Shown here in pieces: positions 48,279-59,400 of a DNA stretch of 64,000 nucleotides. This stretch comes from Limnoperna fortunei (taxonomy: Eukaryota; Mollusca; Bivalvia; Mytilida; Modiolidae): contig OX104113.1 in NCBI GenBank assembly GCA_944474755.1, positions 50,979,644 through 51,043,643 on the forward strand. The letters are read 5' to 3'. Each line of letters begins with the position of its first letter. The first letter of the stretch is position 1. Both the position numbers and the translations under genes were made by a program. Below the pieces are notes generated by a model. That model was not told the DNA's origin. It searched no databases and saw only the letters and a list, made by a program, of their open reading frames with translations.

Positions 48279-48800
48279 TGCAGTAAGTCAAAATAACACT
48301 TTATGTTATGCTTCAGTATATTAAATTGTATATGATGAATAAAACAGTTATTATTGTTATTGATTATCTTGTAAAATCATTTACGTTAATTTTAAACACG
48401 AATCCCTAGTTTTAGCTCAGCTGGCCAGGCCGCTGTTACTAAGAACAGAACATATTTGTGAAATCACTTAAAATGAGTTATAACTCAAAAACTATAACAG
48501 ATAGGAAAAATCTTATGGATTGTCTTAAAGCCTAGGATAAACTGCGTTTATCCATGAAACCTTTCCGTTTTTAAATTGCCGCCAAATATAGACTTGTTCT
48601 AATCCCCATCCTCTATTGGGTTGTTTTCTTAACAAAATATTTAATATTCTATTATTCAGAATAATAGTAGAACTTTTAAATTTCATTCAATGCTCTTAGA
48701 AGAAAAGAAAGGACCCATTTAGTTTTCATAATGATAACATCATAAACCGGTTATCAGGTCACTTCTTTTTAACTTAATGAACACTTTTATTTCTTTACAG

Positions 48801-49015
48801 ACAAACAATGCCTGCAAAATGAACAATATTCACCTGCATCCATTGCTTGTCCCAATAATTGTGTTGAGCGCGATGCAGAAAAAACGTGTAACATAGAGAA
48901 AATTGAAGCTTGTGCATGTAAAAAGGGATTTGTTAGAAGCGGGGAAGAATGTGTTTTGTATGGCGACTTAAAGTATCCAAATTGCGGCTGCCAAAACAGC
49001 GGAAGATATATTAAG
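48801..49015 (+). CDS. TIL domain exon
   Basis: 215 nt, phase 1 in and phase 0 out, after TTCTTTACAG and before GTATGT. Reads NKQCLQNEQYSPASIACPNN, then CVERDAEKTCNIEKIEACAC and KKGFVRSGEECVLYGDL onward. The Cys pattern fits a trypsin-inhibitor-like module, as expected after VWD-C8. Confidence 0.86.
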
Positions 49016-49309
49016 GTATGTTTTACACTTTAATTTCTGTATTGTATTATTATTAGGAAAAGTAGTTGCAGAATAATGTTAACCGGTTTATTTTACATTA
49101 TATCATGTTCCTGGTCATCTGCTATCACTCGAAAATACAATATGCGATATATTTTATATATAGCTTTTACGTATTATATAGATTTTGAACGTTTATACGT
49201 AGTTTGGTGATTAAATATGTATGAATGCTTAAAAGCCTATAACAAATGGTGTACCATTATGACGCTATAAGTAAATCCAAGTGTATTGTTTCTCAATATG
49301 TTTTAATAG

Positions 49310-49499
49310 TTGGGAGATTCGTTAGTTTCTGGAGACTGTTCATCACGACAAACATGTAAAGCTGATGGCCAGAATAACGCTCAGATAGTGAAAGAAAGCT
49401 TACAGTGTGCTTCAGGTGCATATTGCGGAAGACATGGCGGTGAGCCGTCTTGTGTGTGTTTGCCTAATTTCATGGGAGATGGTGTGGAGAAATGTGAAC
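49310..49499 (+). CDS. Post-TIL and EGF-like exon
   Basis: 190 nt, phase 0 in and phase 1 out, after TTTTAATAG and before GTACGT. Reads LGDSLVSGDCSSRQTCKADG, the short stretch that follows TIL in many such proteins, then CASGAYCGRHGGEPSCVCLP and NFMGDGVEKCE, EGF-like. Confidence 0.86.
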
Positions 49500-50139
49500 G
49501 TACGTAATTTTCGATCAATAAAATTGCAATTTGTGCGTGCTGATATTTATTGCGCGATCCTTTCAAATTATCATCAAACTGATCAATTAATTTTAAGCCT
49601 GATTTTTACGCGTAATGCCAGATGCTAACATTGTAAAAAGAAGTATTGGCATTCTTCCTTCTTTGTAAGTTTTGTATCTAGTTCATTAAGTATAGCTTTA
49701 TTACAGTCCCTGTAACGTATAAGTTAACGAAACGCACGATGCACGAACGATCTACGAATGATGGACGGACGATATACGAACGTTGTACGCACGATATACG
49801 AACGATGTACGCATGATGCACGAAACGATATACGATACGATATACGATGGAAACAGTGAGACGGCGTTTATCGTTTTGATAGATCGTGCAACGTTTCGTT
49901 TATCGCATGGGATATCGTATGGTGCATCGTTTCCTATACCGTCAATGCATGGTTTAATGATTATTCTTGGTATAAATGTTTTTTTCAGTATTGAATTCAT
50001 TTACTAGTTTTCCTAGATTCATAATAACTTAAAAGGTACTTAATTGATAAGGGATCACAATCATTTGCGTAAATTTAAGAATTCATATACATGTATATAT
50101 AACGCTATGTACTTTGTTATGGAACTTCTTTGATCAATA

Positions 50140-50408
50140 GGGGCCTCTGTGGCGGAGTGGTTAAGGTAGTTCGTCTACTTTTGGTCACGTGGTCTGTCAA
50201 CACTGAGATTGCGGGTTCGATTCTCACTGCGGGCAGGGTGTACTCGACTCCAATCTTAATTGACAAGGATTACCTTTTTTCCTTCTGCAGGTCGGGGGTT
50301 TTCTCCGGGTACTTCGGCTTCCTCCGCCAATAAAAACCGGACGCCATGATATAGCTGAAAAATTGCTGAAAATGGCGTTTAACATTATTCAAAAAACAAA
50401 CACAATCA
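50140..50408 (+). mobile_element. tRNA-derived SINE, full length
   Basis: Head GGGCCTCTGTGGCGGAGTGG then TTAAGGTAG (A box like), GCGGGTTCGATTCTC (B box like) and tail side ATATAGCTGAAAAATTGCTG. Flanked by TTGATCAATA at 50130-50139 and 50409-50418. Confidence 0.9.
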
Positions 50409-51022
50409 TTGATCAATAACATTAATGTGACCTCTGTTTTAATAAATTTAAAAAAAATACTAAAACCTTATCTACATTTCTTAATAAAAGCGTTTAGAGT
50501 CATACTATTGAAAAAGACGATAAAGTTTAACATTTCATCAAGTTCGTACCTTACTTAAATGCGGCAGTCAATTATTTACAATTAGTAACATTGTTGCGGT
50601 TTAAAAAAAACAAACCATCATTAAACTTTATCTGTTGCCATTTGAGTACCTGCCTATTTTGTGCTGAGAGTAAATTGATTCAACATAAATCTTAGTTCCT
50701 TATCATTAAGGTATCCGACCCGTAATTGAAGTCACCGTTTAATTTTATTTTTCGACCAAGAAATACAGCTTTATTAAATTGTTGTATTGCTAATTAATAA
50801 TATTCAAATTAAAGTATTGTTTTACTTTCATTCAGTCTTTACAGTTTTGAGCAAAAAAAGTTAGGTACTCAAATAGTATTTCCGATGTTTGCCGAACATT
50901 ACCGAGGTCTGCTCTATTGACAATCAATGGACATCCGGGACACCAAATATGATCACGTGGTCAATTGTGGTCCGGATACCTTAAATGTGTACTTTGATTA
51001 TATGTACATTCAAATATTCATA

Positions 51023-51084
51023 AGTCCCGAATATAAGCTAAAATATTTCTTGGTGGACGTCAAGCAATCCATCAATCAATCTAG
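51023..51084 (+). mobile_element. 62-bp 5'-truncated LINE-type tail
   Basis: AGCTAAAATATTTCTTGGTG, GACGTCAAGCAATCC and CAATCAATC resemble the last ~60 bases of LINE copy 1 (19773-19821). CAAATATTCATA lies on both sides (51011-51022 and 51085-51096). Confidence 0.7.
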
Positions 51085-52004
51085 CAAATATTCATATATT
51101 CAGCTATACTAGTATATTCTTTAAACTATATTTTTGTTCAATAATATTACTGACACATCTTTTTAAAATTTTAAAAGATCGTTAACTATATTCACAGACG
51201 CGTTTTGTACAGAACTAAGTGTTAAACTTCAAAATTATTTTGTTTTTAAAACTATTTTTGTCTTCTTATCTACATTTAATGATTGTTTATATGTATTAGG
51301 TGGTAAATAAGTGTGAGTCGCCGCGGGAAGTTACCAATCGTAACGAATGACACATTGGTATAGTAAATGACATGTATTTTTTGCGCTATCATCCAAGACA
51401 ACGATTCAGATGCATAAACTTTATAATTTTATTCATTCACTTGCAGTTATGAATTTATGGGAAGTGTCTTTAGCTAGACGTTAATTCGTTCCTTTTGTAA
51501 ATATCGGAAAAACGTATGTAGCGTTGTATAGGTTAATTCGTATTTATTGTCTAAAGTATACCAAACTAGCTTTAAAACCGAACGCTTTAAATATTTACAA
51601 AGGACGACAGAGAGATTCTCCGATCTTGACAAGTACCTGACAAACTTCAATTTAAATCGAGTGCACCATTTTTTCACCGTACAATGTCACGCACGAAACA
51701 ATGCGTAAGCACTTGTAACATAGAGGATTTAGTTAGATAACATCTCCGCTAATCAATCAACCTTAAAAAAATAGCAGTAATGTACTGTGATTTAAGTGAG
51801 ACAAAAATTAACATTTTGTAAAGATTGTAATTAGCTCTGAATCAACAAAACCCAAGACGTATTTCCAAACAATTCCAATCACCAAAATGTCTTTCCCCAG
51901 TTTAATGTGTTGTTAATACACTTAAGACTCAAAATATAAGGACTTAAGTTTTCCATGAGTTAAGGTTTTTGATTATCTGAAAAATAATTGTATTTCTTGT
52001 TTGA

Positions 52005-52253
52005 TTGTTTGAATGGTGTTTTAACGCCACTTTCAGCAATTTTTCAGCTATATCATGGCGTCCAGTTTTTATTGGGGGAGGAAGCCGGAGAAAACCCCCG
52101 ACCTGCGGTAGGAAAACTGGCAATCCTTGTCAAATAAGATTGGAGTCGTATACACCCTGCCTGCAGTGAGAATCGAACCCGCAATCTCAGTGTTGACAGA
52201 CCACGTGATCAATAGTAGACGAACTACCTTAACCACTCGGCCACCGCGGCCCC
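52005..52253 (-). mobile_element. tRNA-derived SINE, full length
   Basis: Minus-strand head GGGGCCGCGGTGGCCGAGTG then GTTAAGGTAG, B box GCGGGTTCGATTCTC, and end ATATAGCTGAAAAATTGCTG. Flanked by TATTTCTTGTTTGA at 51991-52004 and 52254-52267, a 14-bp duplication. A further eroded SINE body (52268-52400, with a long G run at ~52296) follows in the same orientation. Confidence 0.92.
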
Positions 52254-53670
52254 TATTTCTTGTTTGAAGTTATAAGCCACTTTCAGCACTTTTCAGCGGG
52301 GGGGGGGGTGTCAAATTTATAATGAAGAAGGAATCGCGAGAACCTGGTGGAAGCCCCAACTTTTCGGCAAGGAAAAAGGGATGAAGTCGAGCACACACTT
52401 TTTCGTTAGTTGCACAGTATTTGAATATTTCTTCACAGCACTTTAATAATACAAGACCATAGAAGCATTTTGTATTCCAACCATACGGGGTTTTTTTTAA
52501 TATAAATTTCAATATAAAATAAAATTTAAAAATAAACAAGTGCACAAGTGTAGTGGTTTCTGTTTTTGTATCTGTAGCATCTGCTATAAATATTTTATTC
52601 ATAATTTATCAATGCATTTATTTAATTAAAAAAAAACGGTATCATATTTCAGTATTGTTCATTGTACTTGTTTATTACTTGTATCATGTAAGTGTATATA
52701 TAAACTACACATCAATGGACATGTTCCCCAGGACAATGTCGGTTAAACAGCTCATGAGATAGCTGGTGTTCTTTTCTTATAAACCATATGGACTTAAAAT
52801 AAACTTTTTGTATGTTCCGATGTATTTGTATCGACTTAAAAGAATATTTATTAATTCATTTATTCATTTATTCATTCATTTTATTTATTTATTTATTTTG
52901 TTACCTTTTATATGACGACTAAAGTGCAGTTTATATTATGTAAAACAATTCAGATCCTGTTTAATGCAATATTTTATCAACGTATAGGAACTTCTTTACG
53001 TCAATAATTCATTAAGTTATTTAAAAACTATTTATGTACAGTTATTATCCATACAACAGAAAGAAGTTATTTAATGTTGCAGTTTATTAAACATAAATAA
53101 CGATGTACATGTAAAATCAAATTGCCCAAGCCCTATAAGATGTACACTAATACAACATAAAAGTTATACGGCGAACGATAACACAAACCATAAAAGATAC
53201 GATGTACGATAAACCATACGATATACGCTAATATAAACGGAAAACCATACGATGAACGATAGAACAAACGATCCACCATACCATGCACGCTGGAGAAAAC
53301 GATGCACGATATACTACTATACGTTATACGGTACCACATACAAACGATATACGCACGGTGTACGAACGATGTACGGACGTTGTATGAACGATATACGCAC
53401 GATGTACGAAAGATAAAATCGTTAACTTATACGTTCCAGGGACTGTATAATTTATTCTATGAAAAAGAATAATAAAATATCGTATCTTTTACAGTATTCG
53501 GTTTCTTTGCGTCATATCTTATCGATTTTCAATTAATGGTATTAATGCAAATAAAGGGTTTATTTCTTTTCCTGAAGAACGATATTCTATTTTTACATTC
53601 TTTGTAACCTGTATAATATTCTGTATTATAAAATTATTAGCATTTATATAATTGCTTCTTTTTTCTGCAG

Positions 53671-53975
53671 CGATAAATTTGTGCGAACTCCAAGAAAACT
53701 TTGAAAACTGCCTAAGTACAATTACAATGAAAGGCAGATGTTTCTACAGATCTAAATACAGCAACCAGTGTAAATATGATGTTGCGATGTCTCAAGATGA
53801 GGAGGGAGAGAATATAGTTATTGCTTCATTTAAAGAATCTAAATCAATTCGACGCCAGCGATTATTTTCAGGTGATACAATGAAAAACTGTGCCACCGTA
53901 AAATTTGAAACTTCTGGCAATGTAACAATTGTTGAAAAGATATGCGAGTGCCCTACTGAAAATCCACGACCCTGA
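53671..53975 (+). CDS. C-terminal exon of the TSP1/VWD gene
   Basis: Acceptor TTTTCTGCAG at 53661-53670, phase 1. Reads PINLCELQENFENCLSTITM, then KGRCFYRSKYSNQCKYDVAM, and ends KICECPTENPRP with TGA at 53973-53975. About 101 residues with seven Cys. No domain family is recognised; it may be a small disulfide-bonded cap. The ~4.2 kb intron before it is mainly the inverted-repeat element. Confidence 0.85.
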
Positions 53976-54015
53976 AAACAAACTTTACAAATTTTCAGTA
54001 TCTTCTGCAAATTAC

Positions 54016-54021
54016 AATAAA
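54016..54021 (+). terminator. Polyadenylation signal AATAAA
   Basis: AATAAA 41 bases after the stop at 53975, in a fitting place for a short 3' UTR. Confidence 0.65.
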
Positions 54022-55278
54022 ACTATATGCATAATGGTTTTTAATTTCTTTAATATAACATTTAAGAAGTGCAAAAAGAAAAATATCAGGTTTAGTCGTT
54101 ATATTAGACGTGGACTCATTATTCGGAGAATAACAAGGAAAACACTTATTAATTTTTATTAATAGGAGTAAAATTGGATCTTTCTGAATGTAAATATTTT
54201 CTGCATCGTTATTGGTTCTCGTGTATTCTTTTAGTTATATGTAAGGATAAATCATTTTCGTGACATGGAGCGACAAAATAATTGCATTTGAATATTTGAA
54301 GTCCAACTGTGTGACAATACCTTGCACCTATCAAGAAGCTTTGACGTCGACCATAAAATTTCTTAAAGGTAGACACACGTTTAAGATGACCAGAAACCTG
54401 CTAATGTTGTTGCAGCCAAATTCTTCTTTCAGCACGCCAGCGCTGTAAAGCTTCAGAATATTATCTGAAATATAAAGAGATAATTTCATCTTATGCAGCC
54501 AATTATTCTTCTTGTCTAAAAAGTTTTAAACCCTAATTCTCGTAATCTCTTCAGCAATATTAGATACCATAGATATTTAGATGTCTACAGGATAATCCGG
54601 GCAATATTTCACTCCATACTATTAGTGTGCAAGGCAATAGTTTTACAATTTGAGAAATTGTATATTCATAAAATTTCTTAGTTGTAAAACATTTTATCAG
54701 CATCACTTGAGGTGCTTCCTCTTAAAAAATTATATCAAAAAATCCTTTGTATTGATCTTTCAAAACCATTCTAATTTTCCTTCCATCTGATCTTTGAATC
54801 TTTGCAGACCAAGGTCAGATCCATCACTGTTATATTTTGCCTGCCTGTTTATGTGCTTGCATAGTCATAGAAAAACAAACAATCCCATTGTATGATACAT
54901 GTAACATCATGAAAGGCTTATCTATTGTTAGTACAGTTATATTCCATTTTATTTTAAAATAAACATAGTACACGTACATGTAACACATCCGAAACAGTAT
55001 TTATTATTACTGTCTATATTTTTATGTCTGACTTGTAAGCAATTGATTTTCTCACCTTTCCAATGTTTTGGTTTCTTCCTCTGACGTCCATTTCATATAA
55101 AAGTATGGTGCATATTAAATCCTGATAGTTTGGGATTTACGTATATGTAAGCATTTCATTAGCATTTGGGAAAAATGGTAAGTCGTCCACCAAAAATGAC
55201 ATAAAAAGGACCTTTAATATTTTGCCTTGTTTGCAATTACATTGATAATGATTAATATAATATCAATGATTGTTCATT
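54022..55278. other. No gene seen downstream of the TSP1/VWD gene
   Basis: AT-rich sequence with short frames only, none with exon borders or family motifs. Confidence 0.5.
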
Positions 55279-55689
55279 CTCACAAGTCAGTTTTCTGTGT
55301 CCACGTGTGTTCAAGAAACCCTGACAAACTTAGCTTGGAAATTCCCGGCTAGAAGATTTTCATAAGACGTCAAACATCAACTAATGAAATTGCTAGAAAG
55401 AAGCAAGTGTTTGGCAGTAGTCATTCTTACTTATTCTTGAGTGGGAGAAAACGTAACGCAGTAATAACAAACTATTAACACTACTGTACAAAACACACTG
55501 ATTTTTGGTTTATTTACAATCGACATCGGGATATCCCTAAACCAAGTCGTGAATGATAGCGAGCTTTTGATTGGCTACATTCAGGTATGATGTAGCCATC
55601 AAAATAGTGACTTCTAGCCCTGGAATATCCCAGCTATGGTTGTCAGGGTTTCGTGGACACATGTGGACACAGAAACCCTGACTTGTGAG
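55279..55689. mobile_element. Short inverted-repeat element (MITE-like)
   Basis: The ends 55279-55353 and ~55611-55689 are inverse over ~75 bp with mismatches; both carry CTCACAAGTCAG, TGTGTCCACRTGTGT, AAACCCTGACAA and GGCTAGAAG. About 410 bp in all, without an open frame. No clear target duplication seen. Confidence 0.8.
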
Positions 55690-56274
55690 GATGGAGATTG
55701 TTTGAAGGTGCAATTTTTAAGTCAGATCTATTTCTCAACTGATGAATTTTTGACAGACTGAAAGTTTAATCTTGTTTTGAAAGTGTCCATTCACATGCAT
55801 ACAAAGCAACATTTGCAAAACAGGAAAGCAGATGAAAACAAGTAAAATTTATACTTATTCTTACACAGAACTTCTCAAGAATTCACAAAATGCGCTTTAG
55901 AAAATGGTGTGTTATAAGGGCTGCAAACATCTTTAGTAGTTTTTAAACACCTCAAACCTAATATTTTTAACAATGAATTGGATCGGATATCACTGCGAAA
56001 TTTGTAAGAAAAAATACTTACAACTGACAAATAGCTCATTACGGTAATGTAAGATAACTTTTTGCTATACACAATGCTATAAAATTAACTATGTAGTCAA
56101 TTTGAAGTAATCTAAAATTTAGAGGCATGTTTTTGTTTGAAATTTATTAAAACCTTCAATACCTTTATTGTAAGTATTTTCAAATCTGTGAAACTGATAA
56201 TTTGAATGCCTAATCAAGTTCAGTTTTAAAAGGGACAATACCTCCGATGGAATTGGAGTTGGAAAAGTGTCTTT

Positions 56275-56460
56275 TCTAGAGAATTGGAGTTGGAAAAGTG
56301 TCTTTTCTAGAGTTGTCTAAATCTTGTCCACTGAAATCGTGAAACAGGATCCGCTATTTCATTTATTGAACCAGCTATGTGACAACAAATGTTGATTCAT
56401 GGTAGTTAACATCATGTTATGATTCATGGTAGTTAACATCATGTTGATTCATGGTAGTTG
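56275..56460 (+). repeat. Short tandem duplications at the array edge
   Basis: GAATTGGAGTTGGAAAAGTG plus TCTTTTCTAGA occurs twice (about 56249-56310), and GATTCATGGTAGTTAACATC occurs nearly three times (56393-56459). They lie directly before the 2.28 kb array. Confidence 0.85.
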
Positions 56461-59400
56461 ACAACGGCTCTGTAAATGAACTTTGACTGAGGGAGAGGAA
56501 AATAGTTCTTATTTTGATATTTGACTTCCCCAAACTGTAGCATAGACAGTGGATTTATTATTCAATGGAATTTTAATATTGGAGCTGTATTTAAAAAGCA
56601 GTTTCATATAGAATTTATAAATAAATTTATTCAGATAATTTATTAAATGTATTGGGTATTTTTTTATCTGATTGTTCAAAGCCTATTTCTGGACTATTTT
56701 ATGGGTGTAAGGGAGTTTCCATGAGTACCCTTCGGATTTTCTAAATTTGCAAAAAAATTTATCTGGCATGGCACCCCGAAAATTTAATGTGATATACGTG
56801 AAATTATTCCGGTCGTTTTGAGGGGTCTCTCATTACTCAACGAAACTTGGTGCCTAAGTGAGAGCAAAAAATGTCAATAGTTTCCCCTATACAAAAATAA
56901 TTGAGGCCGTTGTCAAGTTGAAGTGTTGATTTTTTACTTTGTTGTCTAAAAGTTTGTCAATGATGTTATTAGTTCAGCCGCTGCAGCTATAATGCTGTTA
57001 CTTTCACTTTATTCTGTCAGATAACAGTAAACAATTAAAAAATACATCTTTCTGTCTTAATTTTACTCAAAAACATTAAAATTTATGGTTTTAAACAGTA
57101 AGTTACATGGCCTTGAATGGCATAAAATTTTAAAATTCCTTGTAGACAGAAACAACAAAGAATTTAAGAAAAAATTGCTAAATTACTCAATGGAAAACAG
57201 AGGCGAAATTAATTTAGTTATTAAACACTATTGCAACTAAATAACTTTGAACAAAACCAAAAAAAACCCTGTGTGTACTTCAACCCTTTAAAACAGCAAA
57301 ACATAGCACATGGGAAATCTGCGAGATTAGGTTCTATATGATTTTGCTCACAAATGTACTTTCAACCAAATCCATGATACTGTTTACCCAAAAAGCATAC
57401 AAAGCCAGTAAAATATGGTTTGTATTTTATTTATATCATTAATGTTTGTCTGAAAAACTGATCCGTAGCAACAGATCGATAGAGTCGGGTCGTAATCTAG
57501 CACGCACTTTTCCCCCCCAAACAAATTATGATTGCATGACCATTTCTACCAGATGTATTTAAATCCAGCATTTTTCCTCAAATGCTTAATTTTACCAAGG
57601 GGAAACACTTGTAATCAACATTCATATTTCTACCTTTTAGCAATTAACAAAATAGACACTAATAAAGTTAAAACATTGTCAACAAAGGGAGATAATTGTA
57701 GGCACTGAAGAATGTAAACAAACTATAAAATGAAGCTTTTATTGTAAATATATGAAATTGATCCATATTTAAAGAACAAAATTAGAAGATAATAATCCGA
57801 TTCCTATTTTAGAAATACAATCACAGAAATGTCTTCATGAGATTACAAAGATAGCTTAAACATTGTTTGTGTGTGTGTGGGGGGGGGGGGGTGCACATGT
57901 AGATGGAAAAAGCAAGGATAAGCGCATATATATATATATAAGTGACATATCAGTAGGTGGAGTGGTTTCATTTGGTAACCATGGACCTTGTACACAATAA
58001 ATGCACTCGGTTACTAATTTTACAAACATGTTTTTTTGCTTTCACCATTTATTTCAAATTCTTGTATTGATGTTTACTTGTTTATAATATATGGTTACAA
58101 CATCATAGCATTATGACGTCACAGTTTGCATGATGTCATAAAGGGTACTTCAAAACTCCTGGCTGTGTAAATCTCTTTTTTAAGAAACTTCTTTGGAAAT
58201 ATTGCTATTAACCTATTAATAATCAGTTGATATTTAGTAAATACAAATGTACACCCATTTCTGAACCATAATTATTTGATTTATATATTGAGTACTGTTT
58301 AAGAATGTTTGATTGTGAAATTAATACAAAAAATAGAACGTAAATGTAAAAATTTGTTCTAAAAGATAAGTAATGTGCCCATTATTCTTCTTAAAAATGT
58401 AAAATTTTTATAACTTTGGAATTCAGTATTCAACCTGATATTATTAAAAGATATAGCCTTCCTATGGTTTATTATGACATATATATAGGTTGCGAAAGCG
58501 AAAACTTATCATCCAGCTATAGATATAATGACATATGAAAATTGTTGATTTTTTTTTAAATCAAGTGTTGAGTTGAACAATTGAAAGCGTTAAAGTTTGT
58601 TCATAAAACAGGTTGAAACGGCTTTATTTTATTTCGGAATGAGATGAAACTTGGTAGATTTGCTCGTAATATGGGGAACAAAAATAAAATACAGTAAAAA
58701 GTGTGAAAATTGAAAATTTTGTTTTCAATTTGACAACGGCTCTGTAAATGAACTTTGACTGAGGGAGAGGAAAATAGTTCTTATTTTGATATTTGACTTC
58801 CCCAAACTGTAGCATAGACAGTGGATTTATTATTCAATGGAAGTTTAATATTGGAGCTGTATTTAAAAAGCAGTTTCATATAGAATTTATAAATAAATTT
58901 ATTCAGATAATTTATTAAATGTATTGGGTATTTTTTTATCTGATTGTTCAAAGCCTATTTCTGGACTATTTTATGGGTGTAAGGGAGTTTCCATGAGTAC
59001 CCTTCGGATTTTCTAAATTTGCAAAAAAAATTTATCTCACATGGCACCCCGAAAATTTAATGTGATATACGTGAAATTATTCCGGTCGTTTTGAGGGGTC
59101 TCTCATTACTCAACGAAACTTGGTGCCTAAGTGAGAGCAAAAAATGTCAATAGTTTCCCCTATACAAAAATAATTAAGAGGCCGTTGTCAAGTTGAAGTG
59201 TTGATTTTTTACTTTGTTGTCTAAAAGTTTGTCTGTCAATGATGTTATTAGTTCAGCCGCTGCGGCTATAATGCTGTTACTTTCACTTTATTCTGTCAGA
59301 TAACAGTAAACAATTAAAAAATACATCTTTCTGTCTTAATTTTACTCAAAAACATTAAAATTTATGGTTTTAAACAGTAAGTTACGTCGCCTTGAATGGC

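Larger units (their letters stand above)
49704..53445. mobile_element. TA-flanked inverted-repeat element with ACGATATACG subterminal repeats
   Basis: The ends 49704-49730 and 53419-53445 are inverse over 27 bp with one mismatch (outer CAGTCCCTG, inner AACGTATAAGTTAACGA). TA flanks both (49702-49703 and 53446-53447). Next to each end are many variants of ACGATATACGAACG (49735-49850 and ~53160-53415, in opposite sense). No transposase is seen, so it would be non-autonomous. It holds two full SINEs and a short LINE tail. The alternative is two separate short elements in opposite orientation. Confidence 0.65.
32200..53975 (+). other. Multi-exon gene: TSP1x6 - EGF-like x5 - VWD-C8-TIL - EGF-like - C-terminal domain
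   Basis: Seventeen exons with canonical borders and matching phases read through without a stop until 53975, about 890 residues of mature-type extracellular protein. Intron phases are 1 for the TSP1 and EGF exons, 0 between the VWD halves, 2 into C8, 1 into TIL, 0 into the next exon and 1 into the last. The modules resemble those of SCO-spondin, zonadhesin and coadhesin-like proteins, but this order is not one I can name. A role in secreted matrix or adhesion is inferred from the domains only. The 5' end and signal peptide are not identified. Confidence 0.85.

Noticed and set aside
52296..52307. Long G run as a G-quadruplex
   Set aside because: A single homopolymer run in an eroded SINE; there are no further G tracts at suitable spacing.
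53133..53339. Minus frame rich in Y, S and V near the ACGATATACG repeats
   Set aside because: Arises from translating short subterminal repeats of the inverted-repeat element.
58624..58815. 63-residue minus frame repeated at 60903-61094
   Set aside because: It spans the joint of two satellite units, is absent at the altered third joint, and has no motif.
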